Shown here in pieces: positions 1 to 11,259 of a stretch of 64,000 nucleotides of DNA (position 1 is the first letter of the stretch; the number at the start of each line of letters is the position of its first letter). The DNA comes from Otatea glauca. Its lineage: Eukaryota; Streptophyta; Magnoliopsida; Poales; Poaceae. A program made the position numbers and the translations under genes. A model generated the notes under the pieces. The model saw only the letters and a program-made list of their open reading frames with translations. It did no database searches and was not told where the DNA came from. The stretch is from contig CM070723.1 in assembly GCA_036346275.1 (NCBI GenBank), positions 46,206,743-46,270,742 of the forward strand. Reading direction: 5' to 3'.

Positions 1-1040
1 AGGAGCACTAACCATCAAAACCCCTCAAACATCTCTGGAACATTTCGCCTGAAACTTGCCTGCTACGGCATGCTTCTTCTTCCTGGCCGACCGACGATGG
101 CAAGGTGATCCGGTGAGTATCCGGCCGAATCAACTGGCAAAATGGAACGCCAATACCTCCTTGATACTAAAGCGCTACCCATTCGAGCTCATTCCCTGTA
201 GTTCTTGCTCCTGACTAACTTTCTCTATCGTTGCCGCATGAACTCGGTGGCACAACAGCTTCGGTCACTGCCAGCCAACACAAGATCCTCCATCTGGTGC
301 GCCTTGGCGAGCTCCTTCTTCCTTTGCCCTCAGCCGCGCCAGTTTCAACGGAGTTGCGTCACCGGCAAGCCCTAAGCTTCCTCTGTTTTCGATCACTGCC
401 CGACGGGCCCCAGCAGTCAGCCAGAGTAAGTCGCCTCTAGTTCAATCCAACGAATACGCCTCTCAGCTTTGAAAACGTATTCGACTATTTTCTCCGAATT
501 TCCATACCCAAAGTACTTCAAATGTGAATATCTTTTGCATTTTTAATCCAAATAAGATGAGACAAATTTATAAGTTCATCTAAAATCAAGTACATTCATA
601 ATATGCAAAAATATTTTGAAAAAGAACACCGGATTAATTTGAAATTTAAATTTAAAAAAAGGCTGAAAGATAGGCTATACATAAAAATTATGTAAATGAA
701 CTGAGAATTGAATGAAACTAATTTTATTGGAATCCTTAGACTTTCAGCAACCTAAATATATAAAAATATTTGAATTTCATTTATGTCTGCATCATTTTCT
801 ATTAAAAGTTAAGTTGAATACATTAAATATTCAAAACTGCATAAATTGTGCAAAAGAAACCCAAAATGATTGAAAATGATTTCATTATATAAAAGTGATA
901 GAGGAACAGACAAAAATGATTTAAGAATTTGACTTAACTTGAGTCTACCTTATGCAAAGAATATGATCTAAATGTAAAAGATGTATATAAGCATAAGTAG
1001 AGTAACTAATGCATATGTGGAGTAACTAGCAGTAGTAACT
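1..1040 (+). repeat. LTR-like remnant, distantly related to family A
   Basis: No gene is supported here. A GC-richer half (1-470) is followed by an AT-rich half. Positions about 505-640 resemble 42540-42640 closely in wording: both have 'atccaaat(a/g)agatgag', then 'tcatctaaaatc(a/g)agta', then 'aatatgcaaaaa'. That later stretch belongs to a family A LTR complex, so this is probably a piece of the same repeat family. The short open frame at 231-440 has no recognisable domain and I do not call it a gene. Confidence 0.4.
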
Positions 1041-1226
1041 ATATATATGCATATATATGCAGTATGAAACATAAAACTGATTTATTACTGTTGAAATGTT
1101 TGGAATACAGCAACATAGTTTGCATGTGCATAAATTTAATTAGCATGAAGACAATAAGATTTATCTCTGTTAAAGAATATATATGTATGACGATATATAT
1201 ATTGAAAAGTGAAGTCACAATCCATG

Positions 1227-1229
<3 letters not shown>

Positions 1230-1317
<88 letters not shown>

Positions 1318-1333
1318 GTAAATATATATATAT
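1230..1333. repeat. (TA)n microsatellite, left boundary of TA-bounded element 1
   Basis: A nearly perfect run of TA dinucleotides of about 80 bp is followed by a slightly degenerate tail with TGTATATGTAAATA. The run directly precedes the terminal motif of the element at 1341. Open frames here that read as Tyr-Ile repeats are microsatellite artefacts. Confidence 0.95.
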
Positions 1334-1348
1334 GTACATACAGTGGTG

Positions 1349-1381
1349 CTATTCTACTCCCGAGCGTAGAATAGCTATTCT
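1349..1381. repeat. Terminal palindromes of element 1
   Basis: CTATTCTAC at 1349-1357 pairs perfectly with GTAGAATAG at 1366-1374, with an 8-nt loop. The second arm runs straight into a perfect 14-bp palindrome, AGAATAGCTATTCT, at 1368-1381. These hairpins sit a few bases inside the element end and may be a transposase binding site; that role is inference. Confidence 0.7.
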
Positions 1382-1679
1382 GCGCTCTGGCTGGAGAAGT
1401 AAAATCTACGCGTTGATCGAAACATGGTGAGTTAATGCATTTCAAAGAACACCAGTAAATGCAGTCTGATAGTAAATCACAAAATATTTTACAGAACAAC
1501 AGATGAATTTACTAGCAAAGCGCATGCAAAGCACACCTGAATCCAATTCAGTAGTAAATCACAAACACGTTTTACTATAGAACAGCAGATAGAATTACTG
1601 CCGAATTTGTTACTAGTTCATGCGTTGCTGAACACAACTAGTTAATGCGTATTGTAGTTTGTATATAAATCTGTTTCTT

Positions 1680-3715
1680 CTTTGTCTTTTTTATATCTTT
1701 CAGATGGTATTGATTTTGATATTCAAATTTTACAGGGTTATATAATCTCACCTTCCCTATCTATAGTAATTTCTTCTGAATTTTCGAAAATGTGTACGGT
1801 TGGTTTTCATGAATAAGAATTTCATTCTGTTTGCTGGATCAGCAGTAAAATATTTGAAAATTTGAAGAATAAAAAAATTACCACACGTAGGGGGATTAAG
1901 TATCTACAATGCTATAAAATTTGAAGACCAAACTCAATCGGACATAAGAGATATGAAAATAACAAAGTGCCAAACAGGAGTACATACTATCTTTTACTGT
2001 CAAAAAATAATATTTTACTGTGAAAAATTCTCAAAACATTATCACACGTAGGGGAGGTAATATTTTACAACCCCATAAAAATTGAAGACCAAACTCAATC
2101 AGATTTGAGAGATATGAAAATAACAAAGTGCCAAACAGCAACATATACTACTTTTTACTGCCAAGAAAACTACATTTTACTGCTTATTACTCAATGTGTT
2201 ACTACATGTGGTACACAGTAGCTATATGATGTAATATCCATAAAAATTATATGTATAAATTTTTAAAAAATCTCAACAAATTACCATATGTAGGATAGAT
2301 ATGCTTCTACAACTTTACAAAATTTAAAGACCAAACTCAATCGCATTTGAAAGATATGAAATTGACAAAGCACTAGACAGTAAAAAATCCCTAGTCAACC
2401 GAATTTATCTTTTTCATATCTTTCAGATGGTATTGATTTTTATCTTTAAATTTTTTAGGGTTGTATAATCCCACCTCCTAGATCTATAGTAATTTGTTTG
2501 GAATTTTTGAAAATGTGTACTATTGGTTTTCATGAATGAAAATTTGGTTCTGTTTGTCGAACCAGTAGTAAAATATTTGAAAAATTCTCAAACAATTACC
2601 ACATGTAGGGGAGTTCAGCTTCTACAATGCTATAAAATTTGAAGACCAAAATCAATTGCATTTGAGAGATACAAAAATAACAAAGTGGCAAACAACAGCA
2701 TATACTATCTTTTACTATTAAAAACAACATTTTACTGCAAAAAATTGTCAAAAAATTATCACACGTAGGGGAGGTAATATTTTATAACCCTAGAAAATTT
2801 GAAGACCAAATTTAATCGGATTTGAGAGATATGAAGATAACAAAGTGCCAAATAGTAGCATATACTACCTTTTACTCCTAAGAAACCTGTATTTTACTGC
2901 TTATTACTCAATGTGTTACTACATGCTATACATAGCAGCTATATAGTGTAATATCTATGAAAATCATACGTATAAGTTTTCGAAAAATCTCAAAAATTAC
3001 CATACGTATGATAGATGAGCTTCTACAACATTATAAAATTTTAAAACCAAACTCAATCGCATTTGAAAGATATGAAATTGACAAAGCACTGATAGTAAAA
3101 AATCACTAGTCAACCGAATGTCTTTTTCATATCTTTCAGATGGTACTGCTTTTGATCTTTTAATTGTTTAGCGTTGTATAATCTCACCTTCTAGATCTAT
3201 AGTAATTTTTTTAGAATTTTTGAAAATGTTAGCTGTTAGTATTCATGAATAAAAATTTGGGTCTATTTGTCGAATCAGCAGTAAAATGTTTGAACAATTC
3301 TCAAAACATTACCACATGTAGGGGAGTTCAGCTTCTACAATACTATAAAATTTGAAGACCAAACTCAATCGAACTTGAGAGATGAAAATAACAATATGCC
3401 AAACAGCAACATATACTATCTTTTACTGTAAAAAAAATAAAATTTTACTGCAAAAAATTCTCAAAAAATTATCACACGTAGGAGAGGTAATATTCTACAA
3501 CCCTATAAAATTTGAAAACCAAACTCAATCGGATTTGAGAGATATGAAAATAACAATATACCAAACAGCAGCATACTACCTTTTACTACCAAGAAAACTA
3601 CATTTTACTCCTTATTACTCAACGTGTTACTACATGTTGTACACAGCAGATGTATGGTGTAATATCCATTAAAATCATACGTATAAGTTTTCAAAAAAAT
3701 CTCAAAAAATTACCT
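1680..3715. repeat. Long tandem array, unit about 715 bp, nearly three copies
   Basis: The phrase 'atctttcagatggta' recurs at about 1697, 2418 and 3131. The 'cac(a/g)tgtagggg' type motif recurs at about 1881, 2599 and 3311 and again at 2042, 2759 and 3472, giving a period of 712-722 bp. Each unit contains three related sub-blocks, each ending in a 'acgtagg' motif, so the unit is itself built from diverged shorter repeats. No coding capacity is visible. Confidence 0.8.
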
Positions 3716-3844
3716 GGCGACGTGCATGCAAAGTAAACCGTACTAATTGAATCCAATTTGGTAGTAAATCACAAATACGTTTTACTATAGAACAACATAT
3801 TTCATTACTACCGAATCAATTGCTAGTTTATGTGTACGGTTCTT

Positions 3845-4910
3845 ATTAGCGAGACTTATACAATTAAGTTCCTCTTGACGTCAGTAAACTACTGGTTAAA
3901 ACCATTCGTTAATTGGAGCCATGAATAAAAAGTTATGGTTAAAATAAAGTAAGAACATAATTATATACAAACTAACAAACGCGCTTACTAGTTGTTTCGA
4001 CCAACCGTACTGCTTCACTAGTTACTTCATTTTCTGGTTTGTATATAAGTCTGTTCTTTCTTTATTTTAGTTATAATTTTTTATTCGATGCTCCAATTCA
4101 TGAACAAATTTCATTAGTAGATTGCTGATGACTAGAGGAACAACATGATATAAGCTTCGCTAATAAACGTTACATGAATCAAATTTTACTGCTATAATGA
4201 ATATCGATTTACTACTGTATGATAGTAAAACATATATATATCGATAGTAAAATCTATATATAAGGATAGTAAAATTTGTTACCAGTCAGAAAAATTAATG
4301 TTTATTAATGAGAATTATAGATTTTACTGCCATGCGGCAGTAAAATCTTACGGTGCATTCCGTAAATTGGTAGTAAAAACTCATTCGTGCATTGTTTATT
4401 ATCGAGACTTATATCATTTTGTTCCTCTTGTCGTCAGTAAACTACTGATGAAAACCGTTTGTTAATTGGAGCTAAAAATAAAAAGTTATGGTTAAAATAA
4501 AGTAAGAACATAATTATATATAAAACTAACAAATGCACTTACTAGTTGTTTCGGCCACCCGTACTGCTTCACTAGTTACTTTATTTTCTAGTTTGTATAC
4601 AAGTCTGCTATTTCTTTATTTTAGTTAAAAAATTTATTCGATACTCCGATTCAAAAATAAAATTCACCAGTAGATTATTGATGATGAGAGGAACAACATG
4701 ATATATGTTTTGCTAATAAACGTTGCATGAATCAAATTTTACTGCTAAAATGAACATCCATTTACTACTGTGTGATAGTAAAACATATATATATCGATAG
4801 TAAAATCTATATATAAGGATAGTAAAATTTGTTACCATCCAAAAAAATTAATTTTTATTAACGAGACTTATAGATTTTACTGCCTTTTCCTCAAAGTATT
4901 ACTATACCTG
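3845..4910. repeat. 553-bp tandem duplication
   Basis: Two copies start at 'gagacttata' near 3851 and 4404. Both contain 'gttcctcttg(a/t)cgtcagtaaa', 'aaagttatggttaaaataaag' and the 'gatagtaaaatctatatata' segment, and the second copy runs to about 4910. The offset is 553 bp at both ends of the unit. A third, interrupted version of the same unit is at 8195-8246 plus 9692-9840 in element 2. Confidence 0.8.
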
Positions 4911-5228
4911 TGTATAGCACTCTTATTCAGTAAAAAGCAACATATGCATTGTTTCCTAAAGTTCATGAAAAACACATGTACATATTTTAAAAAATTCTCA
5001 GAAAATTATCATATGTAGATGAGATGAGATTCTACAAACCTATAAAATTTGAAGATCAAAATCAATCGTATTTGAAAGTTATGTCTAAATAAAAAAAGAT
5101 ATATTCATGTACAAACGCTAAGTAGCATTTATTAGTCATTTATATACAAACACGTTTAGTCAACTGGACAGTCGCACGGCTCGGTCGGTAAAGCAAACTT
5201 GGCTGACGTGTAGAATAGAGAATAGCGC

Positions 5229-5235
<7 letters not shown>

Positions 5236-5272
<37 letters not shown>
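5236..5272. repeat. (TA)n microsatellite, right boundary of element 1
   Basis: This is an uninterrupted TA run immediately after the right end motif GAATAGCGC. A 120-bp spacer of ordinary sequence separates it from the next TA run. Confidence 0.95.
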
Positions 5273-5275
<3 letters not shown>

Positions 5276-5384
5276 ATAGTATGGCATATTTCAGCTCAAG
5301 GACTTAAGCATAATCTATAACCTATTTTAATGACTCTACTGCATCATTTGGATTAATTTATTCAGGGTACAGTTTTCATGGATC

Positions 5385-5393
<9 letters not shown>

Positions 5394-5420
<27 letters not shown>
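5394..5420. repeat. (TA)n microsatellite, left boundary of element 2
   Basis: A TA run preceded by a short GT run (GTGTGTGTG). The element 2 end motif GATATTCTACAGC begins at the next base. Confidence 0.95.
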
Positions 5421-5828
5421 GATATTCTACAGCTGCGTGTCTTCACGTCGGTTGGATTTGCAGTTAGACGACCAAGCCCTCGCGTGACTTCAATTAGTGC
5501 AACGGACATGTTTGAACATGAATGACTAATGAATGCTACTTAGTGCTTGTACATAAATCTGTCTCTTTTTTTATTTAGCCATAACTTTCAAATGAGAATG
5601 ATTTTGGTCTTCAAATTTTTGAGGATTGTAGAATCTCACATCCAAGTATGGTAATTTTTTGACAATTGTTCAAAATTAGGAATACTAAAGAACGATATAC
5701 CGTTTGGATAATATCCGAACGGTATACCATCCAACCGTTCGTCTCTTCACTCTTCAGTTCCATTTGACTGTAGCCATGCGGGTGAAACCTCGTAGCTGGC
5801 CTCCTCCCGCCCGCCGGCCTTCCCCGCC

Positions 5829-6143
5829 ATGTCGTTTTGGATGTACGGCTTCCCCTCTCAAAGGGCGCCGGTGCTGCCACCATCAGCGGCGGTGGGGATG
5901 ACCGGCAGGTAGCTGCAGTCGCTGGAGACAATGACCGCCGCGATCGCCAGCGACCCCAACTTCACAACGGTGCTGGCGGCGGCCCTCTCATCGATCATGG
6001 CGGGAGGCTCTCAACCACCTCCCCGCGGCGGTGTAGGTGACGCCGTAGACGGTAACGGTGGCAGCGGCAACGACTTCGCCACGGCCGCCGCTGCGGAGTC
6101 CCCTCGTTTTCCCACACAGCCTTGCAGCACTTTTCCTACTTGA
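5829..6143 (+). pseudogene. Captured 3' end of a group IIb WRKY transcription-factor gene
   Basis: The frame from 5829 to the TGA at 6141-6143 reads through one in-frame TAG at 5910-5912. After that stop comes SLETMTAAIASDPNFTTVL and then AAALSSIMAGG. This matches the conserved C-terminal segment of group IIb WRKY proteins (the WRKY6/31/42 type), whose usual form is a TAAI(T/A)(A/S)DPNF block followed by an AAA..SI motif. The upstream Pro/Ala-rich part, MYGFPSQRAPVLPPSAAV, is in the same frame and fits the linker before it. The TAG lies where one base change from CAG would give Gln. The WRKY domain and leucine zipper are absent, so this cannot bind DNA as a WRKY factor. It is GC-rich in a strongly AT-rich setting, consistent with capture by element 2. 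No promoter is evident. Confidence 0.8.
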
Positions 6144-6308
6144 CGGTCATCACTGACGTGGAAATTAAAGAGGGTTTAGATTGTACTAACCATCTGTACA
6201 TTTATATCCGTACATACATACATGCATGTACAGTACTGCTACTGTGTGTAGATTTATCTGTTCTATATGAACTATTATATACTTGAGATTCATATAGAGG
6301 AAGATTTA

Positions 6309-6882
6309 GGGTGCGTTTGGTTGCCTGGATGGGGTTGGATGGGATATAGCCATCCAACCTGGATGGGATGAAACCATCCAGGTAGTTGTTTGGTTGGGTG
6401 GATAGGGATGAGCCAATTTTTTGTTTGGTTGGATGGATAAGAATACAGATAGGATGAGCTAATTTTTTGTTTGGTTGCATTGATAAAGATAGATGGGCTA
6501 GTTGTAATAAAGGTTTCGAATTTTGGTTTGAAATTTTTCGATAAAATTTGACTTAAAATTGAATTTTTAGAGAAAATTTGACTCAATTTGAATTTTTGGT
6601 CAAAATCTGACCAAAATTTGACAACAATTTGACTAAAATTTGAATTTGACCGAGTACACTTCGACGAAATTTGAATTTGATCGAGTATACCTCTTCGTAC
6701 AACAAACTGGATGAACTCGTCCGGCCTTTTTTCTGGGATGACTCTGTCCAGCATCTTGAAGGAATATTCCAAAAAACTAGACAGTCATATCCCATCCATC
6801 CACCCATCCAAACAATTGGATGACTCTAAATCCAGGGACGGCCATATCCCATCCACCTTCATCCACCCAACCAAACGCCACC
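6309..6882. mobile_element. Tourist-like (PIF/Harbinger) MITE
   Basis: The left end GGGTGCGTTTGGTTG and the right end CAACCAAACGCCACC are inverted repeats (13 of 15 bases pair). TTA flanks both sides (6306-6308 and 6883-6885), the target duplication expected for PIF/Harbinger. The body has many 'ggatggga' and 'catccaacc' repeats and a 'aaatttgaatttg' stretch but no transposase. The small open frames inside are artefacts of these repeats. It is nested in element 2, so it is younger than that element. Confidence 0.8.
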
Positions 6883-7019
6883 TTAATTCCCATCTTGGAA
6901 TCGGTGTTCTGTATTGCACTAAAAAAAGCATGCAAACCTCTGAAACCTGCTCTGGAACCTTTGAAACTTGTTATACCGTTGGAATCAATTCCAACGGTAT
7001 AGGGTTCAGTAGTAGCACT

Positions 7020-8190
7020 CTTTCAAAATATGTACATGTGTTTTTCATGAATTTTAGAAAACACTTGATATGTTGCCTTTTTACTATTCAAACAAATGAC
7101 ATGTTACAAGCTATTAAACCAGACGTTACCATACTAAAAAAAGTATTAGATAAAAGCTTTACACAGGATATAGTAACACCTTGAGTAATAGGAAGTAAAA
7201 TGTCATTTTGTTGATAGTAAAAGATAGTATGTGCTGTTGTTTAGCAATTTGTTATTTTCATATCTCTCAAATCCAATTGAGTTTAGTCATCAAATTTTAC
7301 AGACTTGTAGAATCTCACCTCCCCTACGTGTGGTAATGTTTTGAGATTTTTTCATAGTAAAATGTTATTTTTTTCATTAAAAGGTAGTATATGGTGCTCT
7401 TTGGCACTTTGTTATTTTCATATCTCTCAAATCCAATTGAGTTTGGTCTCCAAATTTTACAAAATAATAGAAGCTCACCTACCCTACGTATGGTAATTTT
7501 TTAGGTTTTTTGAAAACTTCTACATGTGATTTTCATAAATTTTACGTCATAAGGCTGCTGTATATAGCATGTAGTAACACATTGAATAGGTAGTAAGATG
7601 TAGTTTCTTTACAGGAAAATGTAGTATATGCTGCTGTTTAGCACTTTGTCATTTTACATCTCTCAAATCCTATTGAGTTTGGTCTTCAAATTTCATAGAG
7701 TTGTAGAATCTCACTTCCCCTACGTGTGGAAATTTTTTGAGAATTTTTCACAGTAAAATGTTAGTTTTTTTGACATTAGAAGATAGTATACAGTGCTGTT
7801 AGGCACTTTGTTATTTTTATATCTCTCAAATCCAATTGAGTTTGGTCTTCACATTTTACAGGGTCATAGAAGCTCACCTACCCTATGTATAGTAATGTTT
7901 TGAGATTTTTTGAAAACTTCTACATGTGATTTTCATATTTTACATTATAAAATTGCTGTATACAACATATAGTTACACATTGAGTAATAGGCAGTAAGAT
8001 AGAGTTTGCTTGACAGTAAAATGTAGTATATGCTGCTGTTTAGCATTTTGTTATTTTTATATCTCTTAAATCCGATTGTGTTTGGCCTCAAATTTTACAG
8101 GGTTGTAGAATATCACCTCCCCTACGTGTGGTAATTTTTTAATGATTTTTTACAGTAAAATATTGTTTTTTGACTGTAAAATCTATTTAT
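7020..8190. repeat. Inverted counterpart of the 715-bp array
   Basis: The motifs of 1680-3715 recur here reverse-complemented: 'atctctcaaatccaattgag', 'cctcccctacgtgtggtaat' and 'gcactttgttattttcat'. Each appears three or four times. Element 2 therefore carries the same repeat family in the opposite orientation to element 1. Confidence 0.8.
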
Positions 8191-8246
8191 ACGAATAGTA
8201 AAATCTGATTCATATGGTTTTATTGGCGAGACTTATATCATTACGT

Positions 8247-9691
8247 TGTTGGGGAATGGGTAGGCTACTCTAGCGAAAAATAAAAATTTCTACCACGCAA
8301 CCCAGAAACCACTGTAAGTTATAGATTACAGAATTACCACTAGACACGCAGACCCGTAGTGGAAGTAGAGTCGATGTAGCGCGATGGTGCAGATGTAGTC
8401 GTACTAGCGTCACGCCTCCTCCAACAGCTTCTTGTGAGCGTCGCAGGTTGCGGATCGTCTAAGCGCTGAAGCTTCGCAGCAACGCCTCCAAGGTATCCAC
8501 ACGTACGGGGTAGGAACACCACGCGCGGGAGTGCTAGCACCGGCTGCGCAGTTCTGGACGGAGGAGGAGGGGTGGCGGCTAGGGTTTCGGGAATTCCAAA
8601 TTCCTCTTATCTCTCTTTTTCAAAGCTAGCACCTCCTCCCTTTATATAGACGTCCCATAAAGGGTTTCAACCCTTGAAGCCCATTAGGGACTCTAAACCT
8701 ATTATAACTCGGATCCCTATTGGAATTGATTATAGCCCCTTAAGTGTTTGACCCTATTGGTTCACATGCACTTAGACATGGTTCGAGTACATCTATCGAC
8801 CATCGAGTACTCCTACTCGATGATCGAGTACTCGACCAATAGTCGATAGCAGCCCCTAGCAGGACTTGCCGACTCCTGAGTACTTGTAAAGATCGGACGA
8901 ACCTCAATAATGTCCTATATGCATTTCCTTTTGCCTCATGATATCGGTCAAACCCAAGGCGAGTTGTTGTCATCCTTGTTGGGATGGTTCGACCACTCTT
9001 TCTCGATGCCGTGATACAGATTTCCCGAATACATCAAGTTAACTCTTTAACTCGATAACTCAAGTAACTCTCTACTCAAGTAGCATGGCCATGCATTTTT
9101 CGGAATCCATCCACTCGAGAGGCTTAGAGATATCTCTCCCGTTGTATGGAGAGGCAAATCCTATCTTGATCGACCAACCTCACAGCATGCTTCATGACAA
9201 ACCCGAAAGCCATCTTTATAACTACCCAATTACGGTGTAGCGTTTAATGACCCCTAAGTAAGCCATTACACATCTTGAGAACATGCGACAATCTCAAGTC
9301 GAAGGATATAGCATACACATCGTATATGATACCAACTGATGACATGAAAGAATACAACATTCTCGTAGTGTCTCATAGTGGGTTGATGTCCAACATTATG
9401 TTCTCTAACATGTGTCCATATTATTGGTTTGATATCTTCATATCTATGACCTGTGAAACGTGGCCATCGACCAGTACATATGCTAGTCTACTCATATGTG
9501 TCCTCATATGATTATTGACTAAGGACCCCTTTTAGAATGAACACCATAAAGATTAATATAAAGTTACACAAACAAGTTATGTACTTGTTAACCAATATCT
9601 ATGATGTTATTCAAAGAACAATCTCATAGTTTATTAACATTTATGGAAATATAATCATCTCTATGATTTCCTCTAGGGCATATTTCCAGCA
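8247..9691 (-). mobile_element. Solo LTR of a Ty1/copia-type element
   Basis: The plus-strand sequence starts TGTTGGGGAA and ends CATATTTCCAGCA, bounded by the perfect 5-bp duplication TACGT (8242-8246 and 9692-9696). Read on the minus strand it starts TGCTGGAAATATGCCC, a start common in grass copia LTRs. A TATA box (TATATAAAGG on the minus strand, near 8640) is followed by a GC-rich leader with AAACCCTAG. It splits the 553-bp-type unit of element 2. The LTR at 62384-63709 is a distant relative with the same layout and strand. Confidence 0.9.
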
Positions 9692-9949
9692 TACGTTCCT
9701 CTCGTCATCAGTAAGCTACTGATAAAAACCGTTTGTGAATCGGAGCTGCTAACAAAAAGTTACAGTTAAAAAACAAAAAACATATTCATGTACAAACTAG
9801 AAACTCATTTACTAGCTGCTCTGACTACATTGGTAATTGGCTTAGCCAACACGCATCACGCGGGCGTACGTGGGATGATTTTAGGGCTGTACGCTCGTTA
9901 CGACCGGTGCGTAGAATAAGCATCGCTACGCGCAAGAGTAGAATAGCGC

Positions 9950-9977
<28 letters not shown>
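9950..9977. repeat. (TA)n microsatellite, right boundary of element 2
   Basis: An uninterrupted TA run directly after the right terminal motif GTAGAATAGCGC. Confidence 0.95.
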
Positions 9978-9980
<3 letters not shown>

Positions 9981-11259
9981 GAGAATCAAAAACATATGTA
10001 TACAACCTCATACATCAAGTATCAGATTAAGTAGGGCTAGTCTCAACATATTCTTAAAGGAAAGATCATGTTAGCCGCCAAAAGGTCTAATTTGGAGTAG
10101 AGATTGTAAAAGACTTTAATCCTCACATGCTTATAAACTCTCACGGCTAAGATCAAAATAATACAAAACTAGTTTTAAAACACTTTTAGGATCATACCTT
10201 GCTAATGCCAGAAAAATGAGTTGATAATCATATTCAGTGTAGTCGCAAACTAAAAACAAAATCCGATTCTGTATAATGTCAATTTTATGACCGCTTAAGC
10301 CTTTTCGGCAACTCACAAAACATCTCATCTAAATGAGAATTTTATGAAGAATATCCCATAAATGTTCCTTAGGATATGGACTACCAGAATCTAGAAAAAT
10401 ATATTGTTTTTACTACTAGCTTTTCATCTAAATCCTGCTAGTGCAATAACGTTAAGTGTTAAGGTTGCCAAAAGCAAATTATATGAATAGTTGAAAGTAT
10501 GAAAATTATAGTTAATATGCTTGTATCGCAAGAACCATTGCCAAACTATGTAAATGCAGCCAGTAGCCTTATTTTTTAGATTCCAGCGTGTATGAATCAC
10601 TTTGTAGGCAAAAACACGTAGGGCTAAGAACTAATCGTACACAACACATTACTAATCCGATTCTTTATAACGAAAGTCATATTACCGTATATGCTATTTC
10701 AGCAATGAATAAAATGTCTCGTCTAAATCCTAAAGTTTTTAGAATCAGCTTAGGAATGCTCCCAAAATTATAGACTACCTTATTCCGAAGAAATAATCTT
10801 GCTTCATCATGGTCTGCATATAAATCCTATTAGCCAAATAACCCTAAGTATTATGATATCTGAAATCCATAATATGAGTAAACGAGCTTAATAATAATTG
10901 AGAAATGAATACTTAAGATATGTGTATTAGCAGAACCTCCTTAAATAGCACGAATATATAACCAATAACCTAACTTAATAGGTCTAACATATTCAAAACT
11001 AATTCTATACAAAGTCAAATAAGGAGTAAGCACTATTCATACATTACACCCAGCGATGTGACTAATGTTCTAACTCTATCAATCTAAATAATTTTTGCAT
11101 CTTGAATTCAAAATTATAAATATAAGAATACATAATTTTAGCTTCTTGAATTTGTAAAACAAGAATAAATAATCCATAAAATAAACCGTGTATCGCTCAG
11201 CCTAAACGCTGTTAACAATGATGTGTACATAATCAACTGAAACGCGTGAGCGTGAAGTT
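9978..11259. other. Unassigned AT-rich sequence
   Basis: No open frame, RNA gene or clear repeat boundary is visible. The stretch around 11100-11160 ('gaatacataattttagcttctt') loosely resembles 48400-48430, so this may be decayed internal or flanking sequence of a retroelement. Confidence 0.4.

Larger units (their letters stand above)
1341..5235. mobile_element. TA-microsatellite-bounded element 1 (non-coding)
   Basis: A 3.9-kb AT-rich block lies exactly between two (TA)n tracts. Its left end reads GGTGCTATTCTACTC and its right end GTAGAATAGAGAATAGCGC, so the ends are short imperfect inverted repeats around TATTCTAC/GTAGAATA. The inside consists of a 715-bp tandem array, a 553-bp tandem duplication and many 'GTAAAAT' motifs. 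No open frame of note is present, so it would be non-autonomous. Subterminal sequence at about 4980-5160 is the reverse complement of 5510-5690 in element 2, which ties the two together. TA-microsatellite-targeting elements (Micron) are known in rice but are far smaller. Assignment to a superfamily is open. Confidence 0.6.
5421..9949. mobile_element. TA-microsatellite-bounded element 2, gene-capturing
   Basis: It begins with TATTCTACAGCTGCGTG and ends with GCAAGAGTAGAATAGCGC, again directly against TA runs. Reverse-complementing the right end gives GCGCTATTCTACTCTTGC, which fits both the left end of element 1 and the left end here. Removing a later solo LTR (8247-9691) and a MITE (6309-6882) leaves an element of about 2.5 kb. 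That element has an array related to the 715-bp repeats of element 1 but in inverted orientation (7020-8190), one 553-bp-type unit, and a block of foreign GC-rich coding sequence (5700-6150). The organisation resembles Pack-type elements that carry host gene fragments. Confidence 0.6.

Noticed and set aside
1064..1499. Four overlapping open frames reading as Tyr-Ile repeats on both strands
   Set aside because: They are translations of the (TA)n microsatellite.
5165..5200. 'gctcggtcggtaaagc' resembling a tRNA D-arm
   Set aside because: No acceptor stem, anticodon arm or TPsiC sequence follows; it lies at the end of a repeat element.
1341..9949. Interpretation of the TA-bounded elements as Helitrons
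   Set aside because: No 5' TC or 3' CTRR end with preceding hairpin is seen, both ends are inverted repeats of one another, and insertion is in (TA)n instead of a single AT.
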